Below, piece after piece: positions 36,873 to 48,003 of a stretch of DNA of 64,000 nt. A program made the position numbers and the translations under genes. The notes below the pieces were generated by a model. The model did not search any database. It was not told where the DNA came from and saw only the letters and a list, made by a program, of their open reading frames with translations. This DNA is from Dastarcus helophoroides. Lineage: Eukaryota > Arthropoda > Insecta > Coleoptera > Bothrideridae. Positions within the stretch are counted from its first letter, which is position 1. Every line of letters starts with the position of its first letter. The DNA lies in the NCBI GenBank assembly GCA_028583605.1, contig CM053329.1, positions 3,410,001 to 3,474,000 of the forward strand, written 5' to 3'.

Positions 36873-36942
36873 AGATTTATGGGTTAAAACCCCGAACATC
36901 TAACATGGCTACTAGACGTTTTATCCGTTGGGCTACGACTAT
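36873..36942 (-). other. tRNA-like sequence, minus strand, degenerate
   Basis: On the minus strand, gtcgtagcccaacggataaa has an A box (TAGCCCAACGG) as in arginine-type tRNAs. The segment tctag-tagccatg-ttaga forms a 5-bp anticodon-like stem with an 8-nt loop. A T-arm-like ggggttttaaccc follows. The acceptor stem does not pair. A tRNA relic or SINE head; it faces the other tRNA-like sequence about 400 bp away. Confidence 0.35.
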
Positions 36943-37180
36943 GTAGTAAACCTTTTACACTTTGCTTATTCAAATCCTGTGACCCACTCCCGTATCTCCG
37001 TCTCTTCTACATTAAATAACTGTTAATTAGAGGAATTCTAGCTAGGATTTAATTAGGTAACTCATGCGCAATTTGGTGTATATCATTTATTAAAAATATG
37101 GCTCATTCACATAACAGATGAGCCCATGTTGACTTTGGTCTGAATCTTAATAAAACAAGATTAAAATTATGCTAAAAGAT

Positions 37181-37402
37181 TAAAATAAAAATCTTGTCCC
37201 CTGAATCCAATAAAGATTTAAAAAACACAACAAAGGTTGCTCTACCGCGTTTCGATAGCCAAGCTGCCATCTTCAAAAAGATATGTTTATCGAAAGGCAT
37301 TATAGCAACTTTTGGTGTATTTTTTAATCTTTTATGGTTTCAGGGGACAAGATTTGTATTTCAATGTTTGAAAATAACCAGGGACTAGACCGTTCCTCCA
37401 AA
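37181..37402. repeat. Palindromic 220-bp element with perfect 12-bp target duplication
   Basis: The 12-mer atgctaaaagat lies at 37169-37180 and 37403-37414, directly outside the element. Ends are aaatcttgtcccctgaa at the left and its complement within ggtttcaggggacaagattt at the right, followed by a right extension to ccgttcctccaa. Inner palindrome: acaacaaaggttgctctacc against atagcaacttttggtgt. Non-coding. Confidence 0.85.
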
Positions 37403-37623
37403 ATGCTAAAAGATGTTGAAATTGTTTTCCTTTATCTTGAGGCGTGAATTATTATAGACCGGTGAATTCTGTTCAAAATTACGAACGTTATTTGGTTATA
37501 GGTTAGCAATGATGTCAGGGCTGTCCAAGTATATAATTTATTATTTCTCCTACTCACGATCTATGTATATTTGATTGCGTTTCGGGCTCGTGGGGGTCGT
37601 ACTGTTATGTGAATCACCATGTA

Positions 37624-39489
37624 GTAGTTGAGGTATATATATATAATTTAAATTTATGCCACTAATTTGGTGTCGACAAAAAATATATTTAATATTCTCT
37701 ACCGTAAACTATGAAGTAGTATTTTTTATTTAATATTTGTAAAGGACTTGGAGGTTGCTACGATTTGTAAAACCTAGAAAAAGCATTTTTTGAACACTTC
37801 AACTATTAATCAGACTGACTGCGGTATAGTATATCGGCGTATTTTTAAGTCAAATGCTCTGCAAGGAGACTCCCTTTAGGCAATTTCTTCAGCTACTCCT
37901 CTCCTATTTCTATGCGTCAAGGTTGAACCCAGGCCTACGACCCGGTTGAGACCACTTCATACTTTAGTTGAAATTTACTCACTGATGAGAGCGCGAGCTC
38001 GTTTTTTTAAATTATACGAACTTGTTTGTTTTGCAGAGGCATCCACAAGTACTTTCATCAGTGTAGTTATTAGAAATAAAACCAACATTTGATTGACCAA
38101 TAAATGCCTAAACTTAACCTCTAAAAGTTGCATTTTATTGGCGAAGTATTGTATCCATTTATTTTACGACAACGCAATGGAAAGAGAATTATTCGTGATC
38201 TGGGGCAAAACATGGAGAAAGATATGCTTGATTTGCATGTCAGCATTATATAATGCGAACTATCTTATTAGCTTTTTGAATCAATCACTGGATTTGTCTA
38301 GTGGTCCTGTTATAACCAATTGTTGAAAATGTTTAAGATCAACTGGGCAACTGACCAAAGCGATTATAAACCAATAACAAATGACACCAGGTCTAACAGA
38401 AATGTTAGTGCTGCAGGTAGGATTTATTTTTCTCACAATTCGAAGTATATTAACCTCGACACGACTACAGAGAATTGTTACAACTCACAATGATTTACTT
38501 GAGAGGAATTTCCGAAAAAGGTATTTCATTTAGGAGACTTGCAGTCCTTCATCGTGCCAGAAGGACGGCAAAAACTGTGTACCACTAAAAAATTTTTCTA
38601 GTTAAACATCAGTTTAAACTGACCAAAAAGAATGAGAAAATTATGAGAGATATATGCATTTTCACAGTCATGATGTACATAAAATATTGGTTTCAAGCTT
38701 CTACCGGATGATCAGTACCGAAAAATGACTTAGTTTGATTTAGAGACCTTACAACTTATACGAATATTCACCAAAAACTGACTGTCGTGGTCCTACAAAA
38801 AGTACTTGCCCATTTTCGGTACTTTTCGAAGGAGCTGATGTCTCTTACATTTTCCGACGACGACCTTTTGGTTCAAAATAAGGAGAAATGGTAGAGGCTC
38901 TAAAATTGCAAGATATAGAAGATTGTGTAAAAAGAAAAATCACCGATGTCAAATAACATTAAATGGGGTTGTCCTTTGCGAATGGATTAAACTTAAAAAA
39001 AACACATAATTATTAGCAACTTCTTACAATCTCTACAAATCCTGCGTATCTCGTCAAAGTTTTTGAACAAAAAGTTTAAAATTTGGAAAGGTAACACTGA
39101 TTCATTCGAGTAGAAGATGTTGCTTTAATGGATGAATATAATATTATAAACTAAGTGCAACTAGAAGCAAAAACAATATTGGCTTTTATTGGTAAAATAA
39201 TAGGGGAATCAAAGCAATCAACCATTGTGTCCTAGTTATGAATGATTTTAATTTTAGATGTTCCTTTATTTGCAATTGTACCAATAATTTTGCATGCTGG
39301 ATTTTTTACACAATAAATAAAAATTGCCAATTACTATTAATAATTTTTAATTTTTTTCATTAAATTTGAAACCTTGGTAGCGACCCCTAAATATGTTTTA
39401 AAAAATCTGAAAAAATACTGAAATTATTTCTCAAGGTAGATAATGAAATTTTGTGATTCCCTGTCAGAAAAATAAATTGTTTGATCCGC
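37624..39489. other. No gene recognised
   Basis: Somewhat GC-richer than average in places (37850-37990 and 38500-38900), with an open frame 38093-38326 and a possible acceptor ttgtttgttttgcag ending at 38036. The translated pieces do not match a family I know. It may include an old DNA transposon. Confidence 0.25.
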
Positions 39490-39886
39490 ATAAGAAAAAA
39501 TGCTTTTGATAGTATCTTTTGTGGATAGCTAATTGTGAGCATCTAATATAATTTAAAAAATCAAATAGATATTTTGCTTTCTTTTGCTAATTTACCATGA
39601 CATTTTGTTAATCCCTTATTTCAATGTCATTAACATTAGTTGCGTTGTGATTATTGTGATTAGTAATTAGAAGGTATGGGTTCAAAATTTTCACTGAAAA
39701 TAAATGAATAGCTACAGTAATCTTCCATAGGCGGAATATTTATATCACACTATTCCATGTGCACTAAATCGGTCCAGTAAAGCTGCATTTAACACAACTC
39801 GTAATTTTGGTGTGCATGTAGCTTTTAAAAAATATTTCTAAAAAACATCGTCCTTTAGGTTGTTTTTCTTCTTCTTCTTCTTCTTC

Positions 39887-39930
<44 letters not shown>

Positions 39931-40720
39931 TTTCTCGTTGTTAAAATGAATGAAGATTTTTGTTAGTCATGTTAGCGTAAGAAATAAGAAAATATAACAA
40001 TTCCTCAGATTGTTTTGTGAGAAAGGATTTTTTTTCTCGATATTCTTCTAAATAGAGCAGCTTTGCTTAAACAATTGAGAAGTGTTTGTTTAATAAATGA
40101 AAAAGATTTTTTATTTTAGCGTAAAAAAATAAGAAAAACTACATAATGCAAAGTTTTAATGATTTCTTAGACTGTTCTCGGACAAACGGTTTTTTTTGGA
40201 TATTCTTCTACTTCTTTTAAACGATTACGTATATTTCCAGACTTAACTTTTGTTTGTTTTCTGTAAAAACTTCTTTCTAAGTATAATCAGCGAGTTTATA
40301 AGGACCAAGCTTAGAAAAACACATTACTGACGATTCGTTCCTGCAGTAATTTTCCTAGGATAGGACGATGTTTTCTACAAATATTTTTAACAGTTTCATG
40401 CCCATTGCACACCAATATGATGAGTTGTGTTTAATGAAGCTTTATTAAATCGATTTAATGCATATCAAATGGTCTTATATGAATATACTGTATAAGTATA
40501 TGCAAGTTCACTGTAACCTGCTTTTCATTTTCAATTCCACATTTCCGTGAATCTCTAATCTTAACACAAAAACGTGATACTAAATTGCAAGATTAACAAA
40601 ATGTCACAGCAAATTAGCAAAAGAAGCAAAATACACTTGATTTTTCAGAATAAATTAAACGTTTCCAATTAGCTTGCCGCAAAATATGGTAGCGATACTG
40701 TCAGCAACATTTTTATAATT
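39490..40720. repeat. Large inverted repeat (~370-bp arms) with tandem repeat and microsatellite in the loop
   Basis: Left arm 39490-39860 and right arm 40354-40720 are imperfect reverse complements throughout. Anchors are ttgctaattt..catgacattt / complement near 40600, aacacaactcrt..ttggtgtgca at 39795 and 40420, and aaacatcgtcct at 39844 and 40362. The 490-bp loop holds (ctt)n(att)n and two diverged copies of a ~145-bp unit (39947-40085 and 40095-40240). The right arm ends inside a 70-codon minus-strand frame (40655-40867), and the left arm carries a broken version of its end on the plus strand. Confidence 0.7.
39868..39932. repeat. (CTT)n-(ATT)n compound microsatellite
   Basis: Seven CTT units followed by about fourteen ATT units, uninterrupted. 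Confidence 0.97.
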
Positions 40721-40867
40721 TTTCTTGTAGTCACCAAATTTGAGATTTAGTGCAATAAATAATAATGATATACCTTCATTAACATAACATTCAAACAGGA
40801 GTTCGCTATTTATAGTTATTAAGGTATCAAAGGTGTTATTAGGATAATAAGGCCCCGAGGTCGACAT
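40655..40867 (-). other. 70-codon open frame, unknown
   Basis: Starts MSTSGPYYPNNTFDTLITIN and ends FCGKLIGNV. It looks protein-like and partly hydrophobic (EGISLLFIALNLKFG), but no family is recognised. Its C-terminal codons fall in the right arm of the large inverted repeat, and a degraded mirror copy (DSIFCG-LI) is readable in the left arm. It may be the 3' end of a duplicated gene or transposon frame. Confidence 0.25.
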
Positions 40868-40869
40868 TG

Positions 40870-41600
40870 TACTTCAATGTATGTCGACAGAGGGTGTTAT
40901 TATCCTTTAACATTCGCAACATTTAATGTCCTGCAAGTCTATGATTTTATTCCATCTTACTGGTACAGTCATTAATAGAATCCTATTATCGAAGTTTAGG
41001 TTTCTATATCCAGAGATTTAGATTGTATATTGGTCCCTCAATGGTAAGCTAAGATACCTTCTTTAGTATTACATATGCAACGGTAAAAATTAGTAAACAG
41101 AAATATAACTTTATGTAATCAAATATCCAAAGTTACAAACATTTTTGCAATTTTCTGGTTTGTTAAATTATGACATCGATTTGTTTTGTTTTAGGTATGA
41201 CATCGATTCAGCGCTTCTATTAAACATTGTTTTATCTCTGCTAGTTGCTCAACCAAAAAAAAAACGATTTCCATTTTAAGCAAAAAGTAATCCTGAGTAG
41301 GAAGATTATTATAAAATAGCACGGCGGAGCCGCATTGATAATACAACGCAACACATTTTCCTATTTATAAAACTAGTTTAGATAAGCACAATAAAACAAA
41401 TATAAAAATTAACAGAAAAACAATATAGTATAATTAGCTATCCAAAGTTACAAACAGTATCCACAAAATCATAGTTTGTAAAATTGACAGAAATCCTTTT
41501 AAAGTAGAACTGTCAAGTTTCTAGCAACAATGTCGGGGAAAAAGATTTATTTTGAAATCGAAATTTTTAACAAGACTTAAACACTTCCAGTCTAAACTTA
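40870..41600. repeat. Non-coding; diverged ~95-bp direct repeat
   Basis: About 41090-41180 and 41398-41485 share aaaaattaR..acagaaa, then aat.agctatccaaagttac / aaatatccaaagttacaaac and a ttgtaaaatt/tgttaaatta block. A palindrome tgtcgacataca...tgtcgac lies at about 40858-40888. No gene. Confidence 0.4.
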
Positions 41601-41607
41601 ACGAAAC

Positions 41608-41895
41608 TCTTCTGACGAGATCGCCTCTGGTATGGTGGACATACTGAGTTACCGTGCTCTCCTGTCTAAACTTTCTTATCCTTTGTACCAAATTTTCAAT
41701 TCAGAAGAGTTTCGCATCTGGTATGGTGGACCGTACTTTGATGTTTTGAAATTGGCCCCTTTTTTCATTTTTCATTTTTGTATATTTCCTTGTATTTTAT
41801 TTCTTTGTTCCTGAAGAAGCCCTTCACCATGGTGGGCGAAACGTCGAACACTTTTAGTAGGTCTTTGACCCGGTCCAATCCCAGAGGAAGTATAT
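41608..41895 (+). mobile_element. Penelope-like terminal repeat, truncated copy
   Basis: Contains both direct copies of the cgcctctggtatggtggac unit (41625 and about 41714), then gttcctgaagaagcccttca, atggtgggcgaaacgtcgaa, cacttttagtagg and ggtccaatcccagaggaagt. It matches the right halves of the units at 33607-34110 and 49250-49560. The left inverted arm is missing. Confidence 0.8.
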
Positions 41896-41899
41896 TTCT

Positions 41900-42980
41900 A
41901 TATTTCTTATAAAAGTGTTTGTTCTCAATATTAAATTTGCCCTCGAAATCTCACCTAATTGACATTTCTATTAAAATCTCCAAACCCCCATTTCATTTTC
42001 AAAATTTCTTCGTTTTCAAAATCGAGCTCTTTCTTGAATAAAAAAAAAAGTAAAAAAAATTGTTAGAACTGCAACTTTGATTTCAATGTTTTGTTCTTTA
42101 TTTCGATTTTGGGAAGAAAACTGAATTCCAAGCTCCAACTTTGAACTTTTTTAAATGATTTTGGTTGAAATTTTGAGTTGAATCTCGAAAAACTTTTTTT
42201 CAGAACTTCCATACTGTCCACTTTAAACTTAAAATTCTGAATTTAATCTTTTATTTTCTCCCAAAATTTTCAAGCCAAAAGAGCAGTTTTAATTTTCAAG
42301 TTTAACTTTTTTGTTTTGATTTTTAATTTCAATATTTGAATTTTAAAATTCTTTTTTCTAAGCATAGCATTCTTAATTGAAATTTTGGGTTTAACACCTA
42401 AACACTTTTTCAATGTACTAGCAATCAGCTAAATAAATTAAATTAAATAAATCATCAAATTTATAAAAACAAATTTAAATTTTCATTTGAAATTAGAAAA
42501 AAAAGTTAGATATTTGAAGGCCAAAGTATTTAGTAAAAATGAAAATTTTCGATAAACTTTTTATTCAATGAGAATAAACAGGAAAAATTTAACCGGGGAA
42601 ATTTAAACTAATAGTCAAGTTTTACTCCACCTAAAAAAAGGTCGAAATTTCAAATTTACACACGAATTTTTTTAAAGAGAATTCTAAATTTTATCAGTAT
42701 GTATCAATAAAATGTATATTTTGGTATTAAGTAATTTGAAAAATATTCATGTTTTTGCCTTTTGTATTAAAATTTTAGAAAAAAAGGTTTTTACTCAAAA
42801 TTTGACGAAAAACTTTGGCATTTTAATAACTTGTTAAACTCAAAATTGCCAAAAGAAAATTGAAATTTCGATTTTAAATATCAAATTTTAAAAAAAAATA
42901 ATTCAGTTTACAGTTTAATTCCGAAAAAAAAAATAAAAAAAATCTTCAGGTTTGATTTTAAAATTAAAAGATTTGTAACA
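41900..42980. other. No gene; aaattt-rich degenerate sequence
   Basis: Homopolymer-rich A/T sequence built from aattttgaaattt-like words, similar to the 28.3-28.9 kb tract but without regular ttcgaaa spacing. No coding sense. Confidence 0.5.
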
Positions 42981-42982
42981 TA

Positions 42983-43955
42983 GCGGGTGTTTTTTTTTTT
43001 GGGTTGGGAGGTTACCTTTATGTGGAGTATCACTTATTATAAAGGCAAACTGATTTTTTCGATAGGGCTAATCGGAGCTAAACTACCTTTCAAAAATATT
43101 TTCAACTTCCTCCCACTTCCGGTTATACCGAAAGTAGACATTAACTTTCTTATTTTAAATAGCAACCCTCAAATTTGTTACTTTATTTGGATTTTATGTA
43201 AAAAAATAAGATGAGTTTATGAATACATGTTTATTGCTATCTTTGATACTTTTAAAGATATTTTAATTTTTCGAAAAAAAATGACAGAAAAGAGGATTAT
43301 TTTGACGTTTGTATCTTTTTTATTATTTGCAATAAAAACATTAAATTTGGGATGAAGTCATGAAATATTATGGAGACTATAATAACGTAATCGGGTTTTA
43401 CATTTATTACACAGGGTGATGGAAATTTTATGATCTTTATTGTTTTTGTTATATTCAAAAAAAACTCTGTTTTTTTAAATGGGAACTATATGTTTTTTAA
43501 TCATTTTGGGATTCTTCACATAAAAAGAAGAAAAAGTTATATTACTTATTTTGTAAAATTTTGTACCGTTACAGAGATATTTTACATAAATCTCAAAATA
43601 AAAAGAATTAAACATCTCTTTTTTGTTCAAGTAGGAAATTAACTGTAGGCAATACAAGCTTTTTTTTTCGAAAAATTGACATATCTTTAAAACTATCAAA
43701 GGTAGCAATAAACATGTATACACAAACTTACCTTATTTTTTTACGTAAAATCCAAATAAAATATAAAATTTGGTGATTGCTATTTAAAATAAGAAAGTTG
43801 ATGTCTACGTCCGGTATAACCGGTAGTGGGAAGAAGTTGAAAATATCTTTAAAAGGTAGTTTAACCCCGATTAGCCCCACCGACAAAATCAGTTTGCCTT
43901 TATAACAAGTAGTATACCATATATAGGTAACCTCCCAACTAAAAAAAACACCCGG
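42983..43955. mobile_element. Long-TIR element (973 bp) with TA target site
   Basis: Termini (g/c)cgggtgttttttt at both ends are inverted, flanked by TA (42981-42982 and 43956-43957). The arms, about 300 bp (42983-43285 and 43670-43955), are so well conserved that both translate to the same peptide (plus 42987-43214 and minus 43728-43988), sharing YKGKLI..(I/V)GLIG(A/V)KLPFK and PLPVIP.VDINFLILNSN. These frames are likely by-products of the mirror arms. The centre is unique and AT-rich. There is no transposase. Confidence 0.85.
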
Positions 43956-43957
43956 TA

Positions 43958-44981
43958 TAAATAGGAAAAAGTAGACATTTCGAAACAAACAAATACTTTA
44001 TAAAAAAATCATGTTTTTCTATAAATTTAGAGAGAAATGTCGAAACGTCGAAAAAAAGAACGTTAAATTTCGAGTTAATGTTTTGAATAAATTTGAATCA
44101 AACTTTTATTTTTTAGAAAAGTTTAGAACTTGATTTTTATATTGAAATATTCAGTAAAACAAATACAAATTGCAACTTTTAACTCAAAATTCCGGAAAAA
44201 ATAATAATTTTAAAAAAATACAGGCTTGAAGAATACATGTCAGAAATTACTAAAACTAAAATATGAATTTAAGAGAAAAATGAAAATATACAAATTCCTC
44301 GAAATTTCAAGTTTGAAGTTTAGATTTTTATATAAATATTTCTCTCCTGTTTAAACATCGAATTTTCAAAATAATCAAAAATTCAAGGTAAAATAGAAAT
44401 AATAAGCCTACCTTCTAGGAATAATGTACCGGCGTAAACAGAATTATCATTACGTCCTAATGACCTATTGTTTTGAATATTTCGTTCAGCCCAAAGAACC
44501 GTTAGGCAAAATACATGACAAATAATATTAAAATCTGGAGAATTCCTGCTGAAAGATGAACTATGAAGTCTCAACGTTCGTTTTGCCTAGGTCTCAAAAA
44601 ACAACCAATTATAGTTTTTGAATGTTTTCAATCGAACTCTCAATAAACAAGTTATAGCTGATTTTTAAAAATATCGATTTTTAGTTTTTTCTAAATAAAA
44701 TCAAGACGAATTGAAATTCAATTGTTTTCTCAGCGGAATAATATTAAGCATTAATTTCTGCACTACCTTGCCCATCTAAGCTTCCTTGTATCTCCAATGG
44801 TTCACTAGATCCCTGTAATGGAAATCAAATTTGGTTCAACCAAATATAACGAAGATGATTTAGGATATTAAAAATATAAGGTGTAAAACATATGGTTGCT
44901 ATACCTGGATCAAAGTCGTTTGGAGCCTGTGTCATTCCGAAAAGAAGTCAAATTATAATTTCATTTTTTTCCGCGCAAATG
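43958..44981. other. No gene recognised
   Basis: AT-rich aaattt-word sequence to about 44380, then unsupported short frames (44383-44574 minus, 44892-45077 plus; the latter enters the next TIR element). Confidence 0.4.
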
Positions 44982-44983
44982 TA

Positions 44984-45748
44984 CAGGGTTATTGATTCTA
45001 TATTGAGCCATAGCTTATCTCGCTTATTTTTAAAGATAGGAAAAAAATATAGGAAATTAAATTGGTGTAGATCTTAAAATATTTTTATTATATGCTAATA
45101 AAACAACAATTAGATTACACAATTTCGATATATTTAACAAACATTAGCTTTTTTAAATAAAATACCCTGGATATTTTGACATGTTTGAGTAGCCTTCTTT
45201 TTTCTCATTCCAATGGTGCCTAATAAGTTATACATTTATTCCAAATATTTTGGCAGAAATGTCGTATTTTAAACAAATTAACCATTCCTTTAAGCTAAAT
45301 GTAAAAAGAATGAACTGTAGCTTTTAAAAAGTTTTGAATAATGAGAAAATTATATCACTAATAATGCAGTTAGTAATCTAAACTATTATTTAGAAGTATG
45401 GCTGAACTGAAATGGAGGTCATTTTGAGCAATTTTAAAGTTTCAAAAAATTATTTTCTCATTACAAATATCTCGTTTCCGCCAAAATGATTGACATAAAT
45501 ATCTAACTGGTAAATATAATTGAGAACCGAAAAAATAGGGCTATTAGAATAAGAACAAAGGTACATGGTATTCTTTTATTAAAAATGATATTTGTTAAGT
45601 ATAACGGAATTGGATTATTTAATTGCTTTTCTAATAACATATAATAAAAATATTTTTAAATCGACACCAATTTGATCTCTTACACTTTTTTCGTATCTTT
45701 AAAAATAAGCGAGTTAGGCTGTCGGTCAATATATGATCAATAACCCTG
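44984..45748. mobile_element. TIR element (765 bp) with TA target site
   Basis: The ends are cagggttattgatt at 44984 and its complement ending at 45748, with TA outside (44982-44983 and 45749-45750). The arms are about 200 bp and imperfect. Anchors are ctcgcttatttttaaagata (about 45019 and complement near 45705), aaattggtgtmgat and aatatttttattatatg. No transposase frame. A mariner-type non-autonomous element by ends and TA target. Confidence 0.8.
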
Positions 45749-45750
45749 TA

Positions 45751-46430
45751 CATATTTTCTTTTAACAACTATTTAATCGTGCATTTTTCTCTTAAAATAA
45801 ATCAATAATAACTGAGACACCCCTACATCGATCTTGATTCAACCTTATGTGGTATTCAATATCCTGGAAGCACGGAAATCCTTGCTTGGATTGTGGTTAA
45901 TTCTAAGTAACTGGCAAATTAACTTTCATTGTGAGCCTTAAAGTTTTAGTAGGAAGCTCTTATTTCTTAATCGGATCGTTTCTAACAAAGCAAAGATTTT
46001 TTAATAAATGTCGAAGAAGAGAAACGTAATCCCATAAGAACTGTAAAACCACCGTTAGGGGAACATTTGTGCTAACTTTTGTGCCACTTAATTGTTTGTC
46101 AGATGAAAGACATAATTCTGTCTGCGTTTACTGTCCCTATGTAAACATGTATGTGTAATAGATGCAGTCATTAATGTATCCGTACTCTGTTAACGTAAAC
46201 GCATGCAAGGGAAAATCTAAAAGTATTTTTCACTATATACAGTAGTTCAAAATCAGGTACCCAATTTTTTAATCTTAAATATTTACTACTATTGTTCCTT
46301 CCAGTAGAGTACTTCACCTGTAATACAGCGGTGGATTTTCTCAAATTATTGTTAAGATAAGGCAACTTTAATAATAAAAAAACCAAACGTACGAAAGGAA
46401 AATTTACGAACTAAATCCCGCAAATAGATA
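45751..46430. other. No gene recognised
   Basis: AT-rich; one 71-codon minus-strand frame (46171-46386) without domain. Confidence 0.4.
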
Positions 46431-46434
46431 GGGA

Positions 46435-47300
46435 AAAGTGGGAGAATTACGAACACCTAAGAGAGATTTCAAATATACCCAAGACTTTTTTTCATTGCTT
46501 ATTTAGAACGTTTACCAATTTTACCAACTTCCTTTAAAATCAACTTTATTAAATATTTTCATAAATATCTCATTTAAGCCCAAAAGCATGACACTATTTG
46601 ACTTTACCCGATATTAGTGGGGTAATGGCGAACCAGGCTAATTATCAGTTATCAGCTTTCAATTACGACAAAAATCATGTGGATATTCTGCCGATGTTGA
46701 TTGATCATCTGAGCAGCACTCGTTTTTACATGATTAGCATGTTCCAATCTTTAAATGAAGGGATTTAACATTTTTCGTCACAAAAAATACAAAAATATTG
46801 GCTATTAAATTTTTAAACTTACTCTTGTTATTATTTAGATTCTCATAAGAATTTTAAATAATTTGGAAATTTTTAAAAACTGTTTAAGCTCTCATTGTCT
46901 AATGCCGATGCCGATTGTTTGAGAATGTCCCAACGTTCGTTTGCCGTTAGCCTATACAGTGAAAAATAAAAAGTAGACATTTAATTTGGGGACAAATTTC
47001 ATTGTGCCACTACTTTTATTCGGAATGCGATCTTTATATAGTAAATATTTAGGTCTTTAAATTCCATATTAGAACTATTTAAAGAAACCAAGCTATAGTG
47101 AGTTTAATATATAGGAAAAATTACATTGTAAATGAAAAATTCATAATTCGAATAGTGTCTAAAGTACTTCACTTCATTTATGGTGTAGCATAAGAGGTGA
47201 AATGATTTCTGAAATGGAGTTTAGCAAAAAGACGTCACTTATTTCTAACATAGTACAGGATTATTTAGCGTTCGCATTTAATTCACCTTCCTTTATATCT
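46435..47300 (+). repeat. Unnamed dispersed repeat, copy A (uninterrupted)
   Basis: Direct, diverged match to 57860-58496 plus 59730-59960. Shared blocks in order are cgaacacctaaggagatttc, agtggggtaaygg-cgaac, tttcaattacgac, aaataatttggaaattttta, aatttggggaca, and then gagttt and aaaattcataa..... Non-coding. It preserves the sequence before the TIR insertion in copy B. Confidence 0.75.
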
Positions 47301-47304
47301 TAAA

Positions 47305-47890
47305 TCTATAAGATATCGCAATTTCATCAAATTCGCAACAGTCATTTGCGAAAAAAAAATCTAAAAATTCGAAAAAAAATATTTTTCTCGATAAACTTTA
47401 CTCGCATACAATGAGCATAACATTATATAACTTTAAATTTTAAATGTTTATTAGGAACAAATTCAATTAAGACAAGCCATATTAAATTAAATACAAAATA
47501 TAGCGTTGGATAAAAAATGGAGCACACATGTATGCAATATAAACTCCTTTTTCACTCTCGTTTAATTCTCTCGAACATTAAATCAAAAGCACTTTGAAAT
47601 TTTATTTACAATATGTGTTATTGGATAATCAAATATAAGCGTTTCATAGCAACTGAAACATTGTAATATTTAGGTGATTTTAACAACATTTTTTAAACAG
47701 CGTTACGCGATTTTTGAGCGTTCATGAATATTTCTTTTCGAAATCGGAAATAGTGATAAAACTTATAGGAATCACCATAACAACTAATAGTAAATTAAAT
47801 TAGGTGTTTCTGAATTAGTCAATATTAAAGTGGTGGAGCAAATTAAAAAATTAAATAAAAGTTATTTTCAAAAATGACTTTTAAGGGATC
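47305..47890. other. No gene recognised
   Basis: AT-rich. No repeat partner or coding sense seen. Confidence 0.4.
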
Positions 47891-47891
47891 T

Positions 47892-48003
47892 AGGATAAGG
47901 ATAAGGATAAGGATAAGGATAAGGATAAGGATAAGGATAAGGACAAGAACAAGGACAAGGACAAGGATAAGGATAAGGATAAGGATAAGGATAAGGATAA
48001 GGA
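47892..48003. repeat. (GGATAA)n hexanucleotide repeat
   Basis: About 18 units of ggataa with an internal block of ggacaa/gaacaa variants (47941-47965). The pattern of pure ends and variant centre suggests expansion on both sides. It is not the insect telomere motif (TTAGG). Confidence 0.97.

Larger units (their letters stand above)
36144..37621. mobile_element. TIR element with TA target site, carrying nested inserts
   Basis: The ends catggtgattcacatagaag (from 36144) and the complement of the sequence ending at 37621 (catggtgattcacataacag) form terminal inverted repeats readable for about 80-100 bp. TA lies outside both (36142-36143 and 37622-37623). There is no transposase frame. The interior holds two tRNA-like sequences and a palindromic element with its own 12-bp target duplication. 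It is mariner-like by its ends and TA target. Confidence 0.75.

Noticed and set aside
47892..48003. Possible interstitial telomere repeat
   Set aside because: The unit is GGATAA, not the insect telomere TTAGG.
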